Shown here piece after piece: positions 1-8,794 of a stretch of 64,000 bases of DNA; within the stretch, counting starts at the first letter, position 1; each line of letters begins with the position of its first letter. A program made the position numbers and the translations under genes. Under the pieces are notes generated by a model. The model ran no database searches. It was not told the DNA's origin and saw only the letters and a list, made by a program, of their open reading frames with translations. This stretch comes from Flavobacterium hydrocarbonoxydans. GTDB lineage: Bacteria > Bacteroidota > Bacteroidia > Flavobacteriales > Flavobacteriaceae. The DNA lies in the NCBI RefSeq assembly GCF_009789235.1, contig NZ_WSTB01000013.1:1-64000 (forward strand). Direction: 5' to 3'.

Positions 1-70
1 AACAGAGTAGTTAAGCCCGCCTGCGCAGATGGTACTGCAGTTATGTGGGAGAGTATGTCGTCGCCTTTCT
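1..70 (+). rRNA. rrf: 5S ribosomal RNA, 3' part
   Basis: The first bases carry the conserved 3' half of a bacterial 5S rRNA, with the AGTAGTTAAGCCCG element and the GGTACTGCAGTTATGTGGGAG region recognisable from Bacteroidota 5S genes. The 5' part lies before the window. A strong hairpin terminator follows directly, so this is the end of an rRNA operon. The exact 3' end (about 70) is estimated. Confidence 0.9.
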
Positions 71-76
71 TTTAAG

Positions 77-110
77 AATCCTCATCATGAATTTGATGGG
101 GATTTTTTGT
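77..110 (+). terminator. rho-independent terminator of the rRNA operon
   Basis: AATCCTCATCA (77-87) pairs with TGATGGGGATT (94-104) through a six-base loop and is followed by a run of T. It lies immediately after the 5S rRNA and closes the operon. Confidence 0.85.
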
Positions 111-224
111 TTTATAACATGAACGGGTTTTTGCCGCGAAGGCGCTATGGCGCTAAGAATTATGGGAAACTCTAAAGTTCAAATTCGAAATTCCAAAATC
201 CAAACGCATCTCTCAGATAAAGCT

Positions 225-523
225 TGAAGCTTCCAACTTCTAACTTCCAGCTTTTTTTGCCGTAAAGAGACCAGGACACTAAAGTTTAGTATAAGTATGG
301 TTGAAAAAATTATCTGCGAAACTCTGCTTAAATCTTTTTTTAAATCTGCGTGAAAAAAACTTTCCATTTTGCCGCAAAGTCGCTAAGACGCTAAGAATTA
401 TGGGGAACTTCAAATTCGAAATTCGAAATTCAAGACGAGTCTATGCTAATTATTTTGCTATAAAGCTTCCAACTTCCAACTTCTAGCTTCCAACTTTAAA
501 CTTCCAGCTTCTAACTCAATTGT
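225..523. repeat. degenerate period-7 (CTTCCAA-like) arrays in the rRNA/phosphatase spacer
   Basis: Two short arrays of a seven-base word (variants of CTTCCAA, CTTCTAA, CTTCCAG) lie at about 225-258 and 463-523. Between them are degenerate copies of words seen elsewhere in the window, such as GCTAAGACGCTAAGAATTATGGG (in pieces at 140-165 and 375-405) and AATTCGAAATTC. No coding potential is credible here; short open frames in this stretch are repeat-derived. Together with the element at 564-669 this fills the gap between the 5S rRNA and the phosphatase gene. Confidence 0.6.
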
Positions 524-563
524 TAAGATCTTCTTTCTTATGAAAACAGATCTTGGTATGCGT

Positions 564-669
564 TAGGGATGGGAGCGGCATCTCGCGATTTAGAAAAACA
601 AGGCTTTTTAGCCGTAGTTTTTGTTAATCGGGAATATAGCGGACAGCCCGGCCCGGAGGGAAACGCCCT
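564..669 (+). repeat. dispersed structured repeat, family A, copy A1
   Basis: Outer flanks resemble the other family A copies: GGGAGCGGCATCT on the left and TATAGCGGACAGCCCG on the right. The inner part 580-635 is nearly identical, in inverted orientation, to 42125-42181 (one substitution and one single-base indel by eye). The inner arms form an imperfect hairpin. No coding role is seen. Confidence 0.65.
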
Positions 670-748
670 AAAAATAATGCTTCTGTTAAATTAAAGTCAA
701 TATTAGGTTTTTCGATTGTTGAGTTTCGTCTTTTTAAATGTGAATCTG

Positions 749-756
749 TATTTTTG
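749..756 (+). promoter_or_regulatory. Bacteroidota -7 box for the phosphatase gene
   Basis: TATTTTTG matches TAnnTTTG. A transcript would begin near 760, just upstream of the ATG at 776. The box lies inside the longer open frame, so it argues against an upstream start at 716. The -33 element is weak (TTTC at 724). Confidence 0.5.
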
Positions 757-775
757 TGTAAATTATAATTTAAGT

Positions 776-2392
776 ATGAAAAAAAGTATTGTATTGTTGA
801 CCTTATTTGTTATCTCAAATTTAAATGCTCAACAGCGTCCAAAATTAGTGGTTGGTATTGTAGTCGATCAAATGAAAATGGAGTATTTGTATCGGTTTTC
901 AGATGATTTTTCTCCAAATGGTTTCAAGAGATTAATGAATAATGGATATACGTTTCATAATATGCACTACAATTATGTGCCTACTTATACGGCTCCAGGA
1001 CATGCTTCTATTTATACGGGAACTACGCCGGCTACACATGGAATTGTTGGAAATGAATGGTTTAGCCGTACACTTGGGAAAGATGTGTATTGTACAGATG
1101 ATGCTTCTGTAAAAACGGTGGGTGATGGTACCGCAGAAGAAGGAGCAATGTCTCCGAAAAACTTGTTGAGTACTACGGTTACTGACGAAGTAAGAATGGG
1201 GACTAATTTTGCGGGAAAAGTAATTGGGATGAGTTTAAAAGATCGTGGTGCAATTTTGCCTGCTGGTCATTTTGCTAACTGGGCTTTTTGGTACAGTAAA
1301 ACTGGTGCTTTTATTTCTAGTACTTTTTACGGCGAAAAATTACCTGATTGGGTTACACAATTTAATAATGAAAAACATTATTTGCCTTACCTTAATAAAG
1401 GCTGGGATTTGTATAAGCCTGCCGCTACCTATAATGAAAGCTTACCAGATAATAATCCTTATGAAGGTAAGTTGTATGGCAGTGCTGCACCAGTTTTTCC
1501 GTATGATTTGAAGAGTATGTATGAAAAAAATGATGCAGGTGTCATAAGATCTACTCCGTTTGGGAATGACTTATTAGCTGAATTTGCCATGAAAGCAATT
1601 GAAAAAGAAGAGTTAGGAAAGGATAATATTACAGACTTTCTGACGGTTAGTTTTTCATCTACTGATTATGTTGGACATTTATTAGGGCCTCGTTCGATGG
1701 AGCTTCAGGATACTTACCTGCGCTTAGATCAGACTATTGCAGATTTTCTGAACTATCTTGATAAAACAGTGGGTAAAGATAATTATTTGCTTTTCCTGAC
1801 CGCTGATCACGCAGGAGCTGAAAACGTGGCTTACTTAAAAGATCGTAAATATAATGTAGATAATCACTCTGGAAAAGAGGTAAAAAAGAGTTTACAGGAC
1901 TTCTCAATTAAAACGTGCGGAGTTGATTTGATTTTGAATTATTCTAATTTTAATATTTTCTTCAACAAAACACTTATAAAAGACAAAGGTTTGGAATTAG
2001 TGAAAATCAAGCAAGCTTTTAAGGAGTTTTTAATGGCTCAGCCTCAAGTTAAACAGGCCTATACTGAAGAGGAAATTCTGGCAAACTCAGGTAATGATGC
2101 TTACTTAAATTTTGTTGCTAAAGGTTATGATGTGACTCAGGATGGTGATATGGTTATAATTGATAAACCGGGGAATATTCAATATGCTACGACGGGTACT
2201 TCTCATGGTACACTTTATAATTATGATACGCATGTACCGGCACTTTTTTATGGCTGGCATATTAAAAAAGGAGAATCCTTTGATAAAAAGGCTATTACTG
2301 AAATTGCTCCAACTATTGCACTAAAAGTTAAAGTTGCTCTTCCTAATGCAACTGAAGCTAAAGTGCTGGAGGAAGTTTTGGATGAAAAATAA
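776..2392 (+). CDS. PafA-like alkaline phosphatase, secreted
   Basis: A 538-residue member of the alkaline phosphatase/nucleotide pyrophosphatase superfamily that resembles flavobacterial PafA, a periplasmic phosphomonoesterase. Residues 1-18 form a signal peptide ending NLNAQ. The metal-binding Asp lies in VVDQMK (about 31), the nucleophilic Thr is probably in the PTYTAPGH motif (about 72), and further metal ligands sit in SSTDYVGHLLG, LTADHAG and TSHGT. The length fits PafA (about 546 residues). An upstream TTG-initiated extension from 716 was rejected because a promoter-like box lies within it and the ATG at 776 gives a proper signal peptide. It is monocistronic, with its own terminator. 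The substrate is inferred from the family. Confidence 0.85.
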   Translation: MKKSIVLLTLFVISNLNAQQRPKLVVGIVVDQMKMEYLYRFSDDFSPNGFKRLMNNGYTFHNMHYNYVPTYTAPGHASIYTGTTPATHGIVGNEWFSRTLGKDVYCTDDASVKTVGDGTAEEGAMSPKNLLSTTVTDEVRMGTNFAGKVIGMSLKDRGAILPAGHFANWAFWYSKTGAFISSTFYGEKLPDWVTQFNNEKHYLPYLNKGWDLYKPAATYNESLPDNNPYEGKLYGSAAPVFPYDLKSMYEKNDAGVIRSTPFGNDLLAEFAMKAIEKEELGKDNITDFLTVSFSSTDYVGHLLGPRSMELQDTYLRLDQTIADFLNYLDKTVGKDNYLLFLTADHAGAENVAYLKDRKYNVDNHSGKEVKKSLQDFSIKTCGVDLILNYSNFNIFFNKTLIKDKGLELVKIKQAFKEFLMAQPQVKQAYTEEEILANSGNDAYLNFVAKGYDVTQDGDMVIIDKPGNIQYATTGTSHGTLYNYDTHVPALFYGWHIKKGESFDKKAITEIAPTIALKVKVALPNATEAKVLEEVLDEK

Positions 2393-2420
2393 TTATTTTG
2401 GATTTACATAAATAATATAA

Positions 2421-2446
2421 ACCTGTCGATAAGACAGGTTTTTTTA
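2421..2446 (+). terminator. terminator after the phosphatase gene
   Basis: ACCTGTC (2421-2427) pairs with GACAGGT (2433-2439) through a GATAA loop and is followed by seven T. Confidence 0.8.
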
Positions 2447-2455
2447 TGGGATAAA

Positions 2456-2486
2456 AAAAAGGCTTTTCATTTAGAAAAGCCTTTTT
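2456..2486. terminator. bidirectional terminator between convergent genes
   Basis: AAAAAGGCTTTTC pairs with GAAAAGCCTTTTT around ATTTA. A-runs and T-runs flank both sides, so it can end the minus-strand alanine dehydrogenase transcript as well as back up the phosphatase terminator. Confidence 0.75.
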
Positions 2487-2522
2487 AAAGTGATTTAGTA
2501 AGCACTTTTTTTAATGTTAGCA

Positions 2523-3641
2523 CTATGCGTTTGCTAACACTATTTCTTCGTTGAAAGGAAGATTCCAAGCTTCTGCAACCCCTTTGTAAAGGATTTTTCC
2601 ATTAGCTACATTTAATCCTTTTTTCAATTCTTCGTTTTCAGCACAAGCTTTTTCCCAACCTTTATTTGCCAATTGTACAGCATAAGGTAAAGTTGCATTT
2701 GTTAAAGCTAATGTAGAAGTATAAGGAACTGCACCTGGCATATTTGCTACACAGTAGTGAACGATATCATCAATAATGAAAGTTGGGTTTTCGTGCGTTG
2801 TTGGAGTACAAGTCTCGATACAACCACCCTGGTCAACTGCAACGTCAACAACAACAGTTCCTGGACGCATTAATTTAAGCATATCACGAGTAATCAAGTG
2901 TGGTGCTTTTGCTCCCGGAATCAATACAGCACCAACGATTAAGTCAGCATCAGCAATTGCTTTAACGATGTTGTAGTGGTTTGACATTTGCGTATTTACG
3001 TTTGCTGGCATAATATCGTCTAAATGACGTAAACGTGGCAAACTTAAATCCATAATAGTTACCTGAGCACCTAACCCAGCAGCCATTTTAGCAGCCTGAG
3101 TACCTACGATACCACCACCTAAAACTAAAACTTTAGCAGGAGGTACACCTGGAACTCCACCTAAAAGAATTCCTCTTCCTTTTAATGGTTTCTCTAAATA
3201 CTTTGCTCCTTGCTGGATAGCCATACGACCTGCAACTTCAGACATTGGCACTAATAATGGTAAACTACGGTCTGTTTTTTCTACAGTTTCGTAAGCTAAA
3301 CATACAGCTCCTCTTTCGATCATAGCGTGCGTTAATGGCTCAGAAGAAGCGAAGTGGAAGTATGTGAAAAGTAATTGGTCTTTTTTAATCAAATTATACT
3401 CAGAGGCAATTGGCTCTTTTACTTTGATGATCATGTCTGCGATAGCATACACTTCTTCGATAGTTGCTAAAACTGTTGCACCAGCGTTTGTATATTCTTC
3501 ATCACTAAAACCACTTCCTAAACCAGCAGTTGCCTGTACGTAAACTACGTGACCGTTGTTTTTCATTTCAGAAACACCAGCAGGAGTTAACGCTACACGG
3601 TTCTCGTTATTCTTGATTTCTTTTGGAACACCTATTATCAT
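2523..3641 (-). CDS. ald: alanine dehydrogenase
   Basis: A 372-residue cytoplasmic enzyme interconverting L-alanine and pyruvate plus ammonia with NAD. The N-terminus MIIGVPKEIKNNENRVALTP is the classic signature of the alanine dehydrogenase/transhydrogenase family, and the glycine-rich NAD motif VLVLGGGIVGTQAA lies near the middle. The length equals that of typical bacterial Ald. It is transcribed divergently from an Lrp/AsnC regulator 200 bp away, the common arrangement for regulator-controlled ald. A TAGATTTG box (minus strand, 3686-3679) is a plausible promoter. Only the pyridine nucleotide transhydrogenase alpha subunit is similar, and that is longer. Confidence 0.95.
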   Translation of the reverse strand: MIIGVPKEIKNNENRVALTPAGVSEMKNNGHVVYVQATAGLGSGFSDEEYTNAGATVLATIEEVYAIADMIIKVKEPIASEYNLIKKDQLLFTYFHFASSEPLTHAMIERGAVCLAYETVEKTDRSLPLLVPMSEVAGRMAIQQGAKYLEKPLKGRGILLGGVPGVPPAKVLVLGGGIVGTQAAKMAAGLGAQVTIMDLSLPRLRHLDDIMPANVNTQMSNHYNIVKAIADADLIVGAVLIPGAKAPHLITRDMLKLMRPGTVVVDVAVDQGGCIETCTPTTHENPTFIIDDIVHYCVANMPGAVPYTSTLALTNATLPYAVQLANKGWEKACAENEELKKGLNVANGKILYKGVAEAWNLPFNEEIVLANA

Positions 3642-3678
3642 TATGTTATATTTTTTTGTTTTTTTTGAAATTGTTTTA

Positions 3679-3686
3679 CAAATCTA
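3679..3686 (-). promoter_or_regulatory. candidate -7 box for ald
   Basis: On the minus strand this reads TAGATTTG, matching TAnnTTTG, about 38 bp upstream of the ald start. A divergent candidate TACTTTTA lies at 3747-3754 for the Lrp gene. The 200-bp gap is the likely operator region, but no Lrp site could be assigned by eye. Confidence 0.4.
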
Positions 3687-3841
3687 CTAATAGAGAATAT
3701 ATTATTGATAATCGACTGATAAATAAGAAAATATTATTTTATTGATTACTTTTACAGAAAAATATTCTTTTTTAGGATTTCGAAACTGCTTTAAAAAGAA
3801 AAATTGACTGAAATTTGATGTTTAAATAAAACGTTTTCGTT

Positions 3842-4300
3842 ATGGCTTTAGATGAAATTGACAAGAAAATCTTACGTCTTTTACAGGAAAATGCGCACTA
3901 CACCCTAAAAGACATTGCAAACAAAATAAATTTGTCCCTAACACCTGTTCATGATAGGGTGAAACGTCTTGAAAAAGAGGGTGTTATAGAGAAATATGTT
4001 TCGATTTTGAACAAGAAAAAACTAGGCAATAATCTAACCGTTTATTGCCAGGTGACACTTACCAAAACGACTTATGATACTTCTGAAGGCTTTAATCTAT
4101 CTATCATGGAAATGCCGGAAGTGGTGGAGTGTAATTATGTCTCAGGAAATTTTGATTATATGTTAAAGATTATCATTCCGGACATGGAAAGTTATCATCA
4201 TTTTCATCAAAAAAAATTATCGGTCTTACCTGAAGTTTCGTTAATAAATACGGTATTTGTAATCTCTGAAGTAAAGAGTACAACTGTTTTGCCCATTTAA
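3842..4300 (+). CDS. Lrp/AsnC family transcriptional regulator
   Basis: A 152-residue regulator of the feast/famine family. Residues 1-55 form the AsnC-type helix-turn-helix (LDEIDKKILRLLQENAHYTL ... HDRVKRLEKEGVI), and about 65-145 are the RAM ligand-sensing domain. The length is typical. Its divergent position next to ald suggests that it controls alanine dehydrogenase in response to alanine or another amino acid. This is inferred from the arrangement; the ligand is not visible in sequence. Confidence 0.9.
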   Translation: MALDEIDKKILRLLQENAHYTLKDIANKINLSLTPVHDRVKRLEKEGVIEKYVSILNKKKLGNNLTVYCQVTLTKTTYDTSEGFNLSIMEMPEVVECNYVSGNFDYMLKIIIPDMESYHHFHQKKLSVLPEVSLINTVFVISEVKSTTVLPI

Positions 4301-4362
4301 AACTTTACAAAAGAAATCATTATAATCCTTTTAATCTGTGGCTGACTTTTTTAAACAAAAAA

Positions 4363-4382
4363 CCACCAAGATATCTTGATGG
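4363..4382 (-). terminator. terminator of the GAPDH gene
   Basis: CCACCAAG pairs with CTTGATGG around ATAT. Read on the minus strand the stem is followed by a T-rich tract, so it closes the gene ending at 4410; it may also serve the convergent Lrp gene. Confidence 0.65.
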
Positions 4383-4409
4383 CTTTTAGGGTTTTGGTTT
4401 GGTTGTGAA

Positions 4410-5858
4410 TTAATAGTAAGTAAAACGTCTTACTTTGGCAATATATTTAGCCAGACGAATTACCTGATGGCTGTAGCCGTATTCGTTATCATACCAAATA
4501 TAAAGCACAATATTTTTTCCGTCTTTTGAAACGATAGTGGCATTGCTGTCATAAATTGATGGTGCCGAAGTCCCTACAATATCAGATGAAACCAATTCAT
4601 TATTCAAAGAATATTTTATTTGCTCTACCAGTTCTCCTTCAAGAGCATACTTTTTCATGATTTTATTGATAGCCGGAATCGAAGTTGCTTTTTTAACTTC
4701 TAAATTCAGAACCACCAAAGAACCATTCGGAACCGGAACCCGGATCGCGTTCGAAGTTAATTTTCCTTCTAATGATGGTAATGCTTTCGCAACAGCACTT
4801 CCTGCACCCGTTTCGGTAATAACCATATTTAGTGCTGCGGCTCTGCCACGACGGTATTTTTTGTGCATATTGTCAACCAAATTCTGGTCGTTGGTGTAGG
4901 CGTGAATGGTTTCTAAGTGTCCTTTAACCACTCCAAAAGTATCTTCAATTACTTTTAAAATTGGAGTGATGGCGTTTGTAGTACAGGAAGCTGCCGAGAA
5001 AATATCTATTTCGTCAGGGTTGTATTCGTTATGATTTACTCCGTGAACGATATTGGGAACTCCTTTTCCGGGTGCTGTCAATAATACTTTGTGAGCTCCT
5101 TTTGAAGTTAAGTGCCTTTTTAAAGCTTCTTCTGTGGTGAAAGCTCCGGTATTGTCGATCACTAAGGCATCGTTAATTCCGAATTGGGTATAATCTATTT
5201 CTTCTGGTGCATTTGCTGTGATAATATGAACGGTAGTTCCGTTAATAATCAGAGCATTGTTTTTTGGGTCTGCCGTAACGGAACCCTGAAAATCTCCGTG
5301 AATCGAATCATAGCGCAATAGAGAAGCTCGTTTCTCTAAAGTTGTTGCATCATTTTTATCGCGGGTTACAATCGCTCTCAGACGCAATTGGTTTCCTTTT
5401 CCGGTTTTCGACATTAATTCTCTGGCCAATAAACGACCAATTCTTCCAAAGCCGTATAAAACGACATCTTTTGGCTGAATTTCTTCTGAAAATTTTGCTT
5501 CTTTCAATTTTTCGATAACAAAATATCGCGCATCCGGATATTTGTCTTCTTCTAAGCGATATTCGTACGCTAGTTTCCCGATGTCTAATTTGGCAGGTGG
5601 AAGATCTAACGACAAAATAACTTTTGCAATTTCAACCGAATCAAAAACGGTAATTGGTTTCCCGACAAATTCTCCCGCATATTGATGCAAATTGATAATA
5701 TCGCTGACATTTTTATCCAGCAATTGGTTTTTGAATAAAACCATTTCGATGGATTTGTCATACCATAAATCGCTTATGACTTTAATTAATTCGACACCAG
5801 CTCTCCTTCGGTCGACTTGAATTGATACCTCTTTTTGGTACAAAGATTTTTTGCTCAT
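4410..5858 (-). CDS. glyceraldehyde-3-phosphate dehydrogenase, N-terminally extended form
   Basis: A 482-residue GAPDH. The Rossmann motif DVVLYGFGRIGRLLAREL starts at about residue 131, the catalytic Cys (about 292) sits in SAASCTTNAITP, and the partner His lies in ETIHAYTNDQ. Standard GAPDH is about 335 residues, so roughly 130 residues precede the NAD domain; this predominantly helical extension looks to be part of the protein because it continues in frame from a well-supported start with a promoter box 50 bp upstream. Such long forms occur in Bacteroidota. Whether it works in glycolysis or gluconeogenesis cannot be read from sequence. It is a single-gene unit. Confidence 0.9.
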   Translation of the reverse strand: MSKKSLYQKEVSIQVDRRRAGVELIKVISDLWYDKSIEMVLFKNQLLDKNVSDIINLHQYAGEFVGKPITVFDSVEIAKVILSLDLPPAKLDIGKLAYEYRLEEDKYPDARYFVIEKLKEAKFSEEIQPKDVVLYGFGRIGRLLARELMSKTGKGNQLRLRAIVTRDKNDATTLEKRASLLRYDSIHGDFQGSVTADPKNNALIINGTTVHIITANAPEEIDYTQFGINDALVIDNTGAFTTEEALKRHLTSKGAHKVLLTAPGKGVPNIVHGVNHNEYNPDEIDIFSAASCTTNAITPILKVIEDTFGVVKGHLETIHAYTNDQNLVDNMHKKYRRGRAAALNMVITETGAGSAVAKALPSLEGKLTSNAIRVPVPNGSLVVLNLEVKKATSIPAINKIMKKYALEGELVEQIKYSLNNELVSSDIVGTSAPSIYDSNATIVSKDGKNIVLYIWYDNEYGYSHQVIRLAKYIAKVRRFTYY

Positions 5859-5907
5859 AATTGAAAATTTGAAAAAATAATTTAAAGTAATATTTTACAA
5901 TTTTGCG

Positions 5908-5915
5908 CAAAAGTA
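5908..5915 (-). promoter_or_regulatory. -7 box for the GAPDH gene
   Basis: On the minus strand this reads TACTTTTG, a full match to TAnnTTTG, 50 bp upstream of the start codon. Confidence 0.55.
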
Positions 5916-5962
5916 TCCATTTCAATCGATTTCGTAAACTATTTTAGCATTTATTTTTGAAT

Positions 5963-5996
5963 AAAAAAAAAGCCACCTTATTTCTAAGATGACTTT
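5963..5996 (-). terminator. terminator of the HtrA-type protease gene
   Basis: On the minus strand AAGTCATCTTA pairs with TAAGGTGGCTT and is followed by nine T, directly after the stop codon at 6018. Confidence 0.8.
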
Positions 5997-6017
5997 CAAA
6001 ATTTAAATTATTTGTTT

Positions 6018-7415
6018 TTAAATGATGATTCTAAGAATTTCTCCTTGTTTGTTTATCATTTCAAGACGCATACTTTGTCCTTCGTCTTTTTGTTTCAAAA
6101 GTTTCGAAACGGTTTCAACATTGATCGCTTTTACATTATCAATTTTTAAAATAATATTGCCTTGCAATTCGTCCTGATACTGCATCAAATTCTCATTGGT
6201 GATGTTTTTTATTTTTACACCATAATCAATGTGGAATTTCTTTTTATCAGAAGCGTCTATATTCTCTAACTCGATTCCTTTAAATTCGGCACTATAAAAT
6301 TCGTTTTTGCTTAAAGTTACCGGAACGGTTTTCGTTTTTGCGTCTCTAATATAAGTTACGTTTACCACATCATTCGGGCGTTTGGTATTAATATAACCTG
6401 AAAGATCGGCGTAAGTAGCGATTTTTTGGTTGTCTAGTTTTACAATAACATCACCTTTTGTAAGTCCGGCTTTCTCAGCACCGGAATTTTTAGAAACTTT
6501 GTTGATGTAAAAACCTTCCGTTTCAGAAATACCTAATTCTTTAGAAGCATTGCTGTTCAATTCGCCGCCTTCAACACCCAGAATTCCTCTCTGAACATTT
6601 CCAAATTCCATAATATCCTCGATGATTTTTCGGGCATTATTAGATGGAACTGCAAATGAGTATCCTACATACGAACCTGTTTGTGATGAAATCATCGTAT
6701 TGATACCAATTAATTCTCCTCGGGTATTTACCAATGCACCACCACTGTTTCCAGGGTTTACCGCTGCATCTGTCTGGATAAAGGATTGAATTCCGCTGCC
6801 TAAATCTCTGGCTTTCGCCGAAACAATTCCAGCCGTTACAGTCGAAGTTAAATTATAAGGATTACCCACTGCCAAAACCCATTCGCCTACTTTCACATTA
6901 TCTGAGTTAGCAAAAGCAGTGTATGGAAATTTTTCACTGGAATCAATCTTTAATAAGGCGATATCCATTTTAGAATCGGTACCAATCAGTTTTGCCTTGT
7001 ATGATTTTTTGTTATTTAGGGTTATTTCGATTTCCGATGCGTCTTTAATCACGTGATTATTGGTTACAATGTAACCATCTTCAGAAATGATAACACCAGA
7101 ACCAGTACCAATTTGTTCTTGTTGCTGACCGCCTCCATAACCATAGAAAAATTCAAGCATTGGGTTGCTAACGGTTCTTCTGGATACATTTTTTACGTGT
7201 ACAACAGAGTGAATAGTTTTATCGGCAGCTTCAGTAAAATCGACAGCCTCACCGGCTAAACCAACATTTCTTCCGTAAGATTCAGGGGCAAGTGTAGTAA
7301 TAGGATTTCCTTTTCCAAAATAAGAACTATTACCGTCAAATAATAACTTGTAAGCTCCAAGTGTAGTAGCGCCGCTTAATAAGGACACTAAAAATAAGGT
7401 TGAAAATCTTTTCAT
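6018..7415 (-). CDS. DegP/HtrA-type serine protease
   Basis: A 465-residue periplasmic protease/chaperone. A single hydrophobic segment (about residues 5-25) anchors or exports it. The trypsin-like domain shows the full triad: His121 in VTNNHVI, Asp151 in KMDIALLKI and Ser224 in NPGNSGGAL. A PDZ domain follows at about 280-370 (GILGVEGGEL ... SGAEKAGLTKGDVIVKLD), and the C-terminal ~90 residues resemble a second, weaker PDZ. The gene stands alone with its own terminator. It probably degrades misfolded envelope proteins; no stress promoter could be recognised in the 550 bp upstream. Confidence 0.92.
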   Translation of the reverse strand: MKRFSTLFLVSLLSGATTLGAYKLLFDGNSSYFGKGNPITTLAPESYGRNVGLAGEAVDFTEAADKTIHSVVHVKNVSRRTVSNPMLEFFYGYGGGQQQEQIGTGSGVIISEDGYIVTNNHVIKDASEIEITLNNKKSYKAKLIGTDSKMDIALLKIDSSEKFPYTAFANSDNVKVGEWVLAVGNPYNLTSTVTAGIVSAKARDLGSGIQSFIQTDAAVNPGNSGGALVNTRGELIGINTMISSQTGSYVGYSFAVPSNNARKIIEDIMEFGNVQRGILGVEGGELNSNASKELGISETEGFYINKVSKNSGAEKAGLTKGDVIVKLDNQKIATYADLSGYINTKRPNDVVNVTYIRDAKTKTVPVTLSKNEFYSAEFKGIELENIDASDKKKFHIDYGVKIKNITNENLMQYQDELQGNIILKIDNVKAINVETVSKLLKQKDEGQSMRLEMINKQGEILRIII

Positions 7416-7703
7416 AAGTACAATTTATGTTTAAGTTATTTAACGTAAAATTACTTGAAAAAAGTATCTGTAAAAATGGTTTAACGCTCTTTAACAATCA
7501 TTAACATTTTATTAATTAATAGTCTGTTAAAATCAGTGGTATTTAACATATTGAATCACAATTTAAAAGGTTTGAATAATAATTAAGTGGCTATAATCTG
7601 AAAATTGTGATTTTAGGAATAGTAATTATAAAATTTTAACATTCTATTTTGTTTGAATATCTCTTATGCTATTTTCATTCATTAAAATTTCAACAAGATT
7701 TAA

Positions 7704-7808
7704 AAATTTCATACCCATAACGCCAAATTTCACGTCCGGCACTTGAAATTTCACGTCAGCGATGTAAAGTTTCACATCAGGAACGTAGATGTTCCCGTTT
7801 CTGGATAT
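7704..7808 (+). repeat. five-unit 21-bp tandem array in the HtrA/dapF spacer
   Basis: Five consecutive 21-bp units start at 7704, 7725, 7746, 7767 and 7788, sharing the core AAATTTCACGTC. In one plus-strand frame they translate as a heptad series (KFHTHNA, KFHVRHL, KFHVSDV, KFHIRNV), but a stop at 7701 and the lack of a start codon make expression unlikely. The rest of the 7416-7965 gap is AT-rich; it holds an inverted repeat (7554-7564 with 7602-7612) and nothing else that can be named. Confidence 0.7.
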
Positions 7809-7937
7809 ATATTAAACTTCAAATCTTTATTGTTGTGGTTTTATAAGTTGCAACTATGTCTTTGCATAATAAAATTCAGAAGGATATAGTAAATGAGTAT
7901 TTCACAAATAACAATCTATGGGTTAATTAATAGTTTG

Positions 7938-7945
7938 TACTTTTG
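7938..7945 (+). promoter_or_regulatory. -7 box for dapF
   Basis: TACTTTTG matches TAnnTTTG and lies 20 bp upstream of the dapF start codon. The -33 element is not clear. Confidence 0.5.
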
Positions 7946-7965
7946 TACTTTATAACCGAATAGCA

Positions 7966-8748
7966 ATGCAAATAGAATTTTATAAATATCAAGGTACAGG
8001 AAACGATTTTGTCATGATTGATAATCGTTCTGATTTTTTCCCGAAAGAAGACATTAAATTAATTGAACGCCTGTGTGACAGACGTTTCGGTATAGGTGCT
8101 GACGGACTTATTTTGCTTGAAAATGACTCTGAAACCGACTTTAGAATGGTGTATTATAACTCAGATGGAAATCAGAGTTCGATGTGCGGAAACGGTGGTC
8201 GTTGTTTAGTAGCTTTCGCTAAAGAACTGAATGTCATCGAAGATAAAACAACCTTTATTGCTACTGATGGTCTGCATCATGCGACTGTGGTTGAAGACGG
8301 AATTGTTTCGTTGCAAATGATTGATGTGGATGAAATTCAGAAAAAAGATACTTATACTTTTTTGAATACCGGTTCGCCTCATCACGTTCAAATTGTAGAG
8401 GATTTAAAAAACTATAATGTAAAAGATAACGGAGCAGCCATTCGCTACGGAGAATTATACGGACAAAAGGGGAGCAACGTAAATTTTGTTAGTAAAGTGA
8501 ATGATACAGAATTTTCGCTTCGTACCTACGAAAGAGGTGTAGAAGACGAAACCCTGGCTTGCGGAACGGGTGCAACCGCTGTTGCGATTGCCATGAATGC
8601 TACAGGGCAAACGGATAAAACTTCGATCAATATTAATGTTGAAGGCGGTAAATTAGCCGTTTCTTTTGATAAATTGGGTGAACATTTTACGAATGTTTTC
8701 CTGATTGGTCCTGCTAAGTTTGTTTTTAAAGGGACCGTGGAGATTTAA
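7966..8748 (+). CDS. dapF: diaminopimelate epimerase
   Basis: A 260-residue cytoplasmic enzyme converting LL- to meso-diaminopimelate for lysine and peptidoglycan synthesis. The two catalytic cysteines lie in MCGNGGRCLVAF and LACGTGATAVAIAM, with the start motif FYKYQGTGNDFVMIDN, all diagnostic of DapF. The length is normal or slightly short. It heads a plus-strand run with a small membrane protein, a GNAT and mltG, consistent with cell-wall function; the gene next to it is not obviously related. Confidence 0.96.
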   Translation: MQIEFYKYQGTGNDFVMIDNRSDFFPKEDIKLIERLCDRRFGIGADGLILLENDSETDFRMVYYNSDGNQSSMCGNGGRCLVAFAKELNVIEDKTTFIATDGLHHATVVEDGIVSLQMIDVDEIQKKDTYTFLNTGSPHHVQIVEDLKNYNVKDNGAAIRYGELYGQKGSNVNFVSKVNDTEFSLRTYERGVEDETLACGTGATAVAIAMNATGQTDKTSININVEGGKLAVSFDKLGEHFTNVFLIGPAKFVFKGTVEI

Positions 8749-8794
8749 TTATTTGTTTAGTAAATTTCAAGAGTATATAATATAAATCTTAAAA

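Noticed and set aside
179..486. Short open frames in the rRNA spacer (about 60 residues each)
   Set aside because: They are made of degenerate period-7 and AATTCGAAATTC repeats, with no start context or family resemblance.
564..669. CRISPR-like array
   Set aside because: The repeats in the window are dispersed palindromes or tandem units without regularly spaced unique spacers, and no cas gene is present.
716..775. Longer start for the alkaline phosphatase gene
   Set aside because: It begins with TTG, places 20 residues before a good signal peptide, and a TATTTTTG promoter-like box lies inside it.
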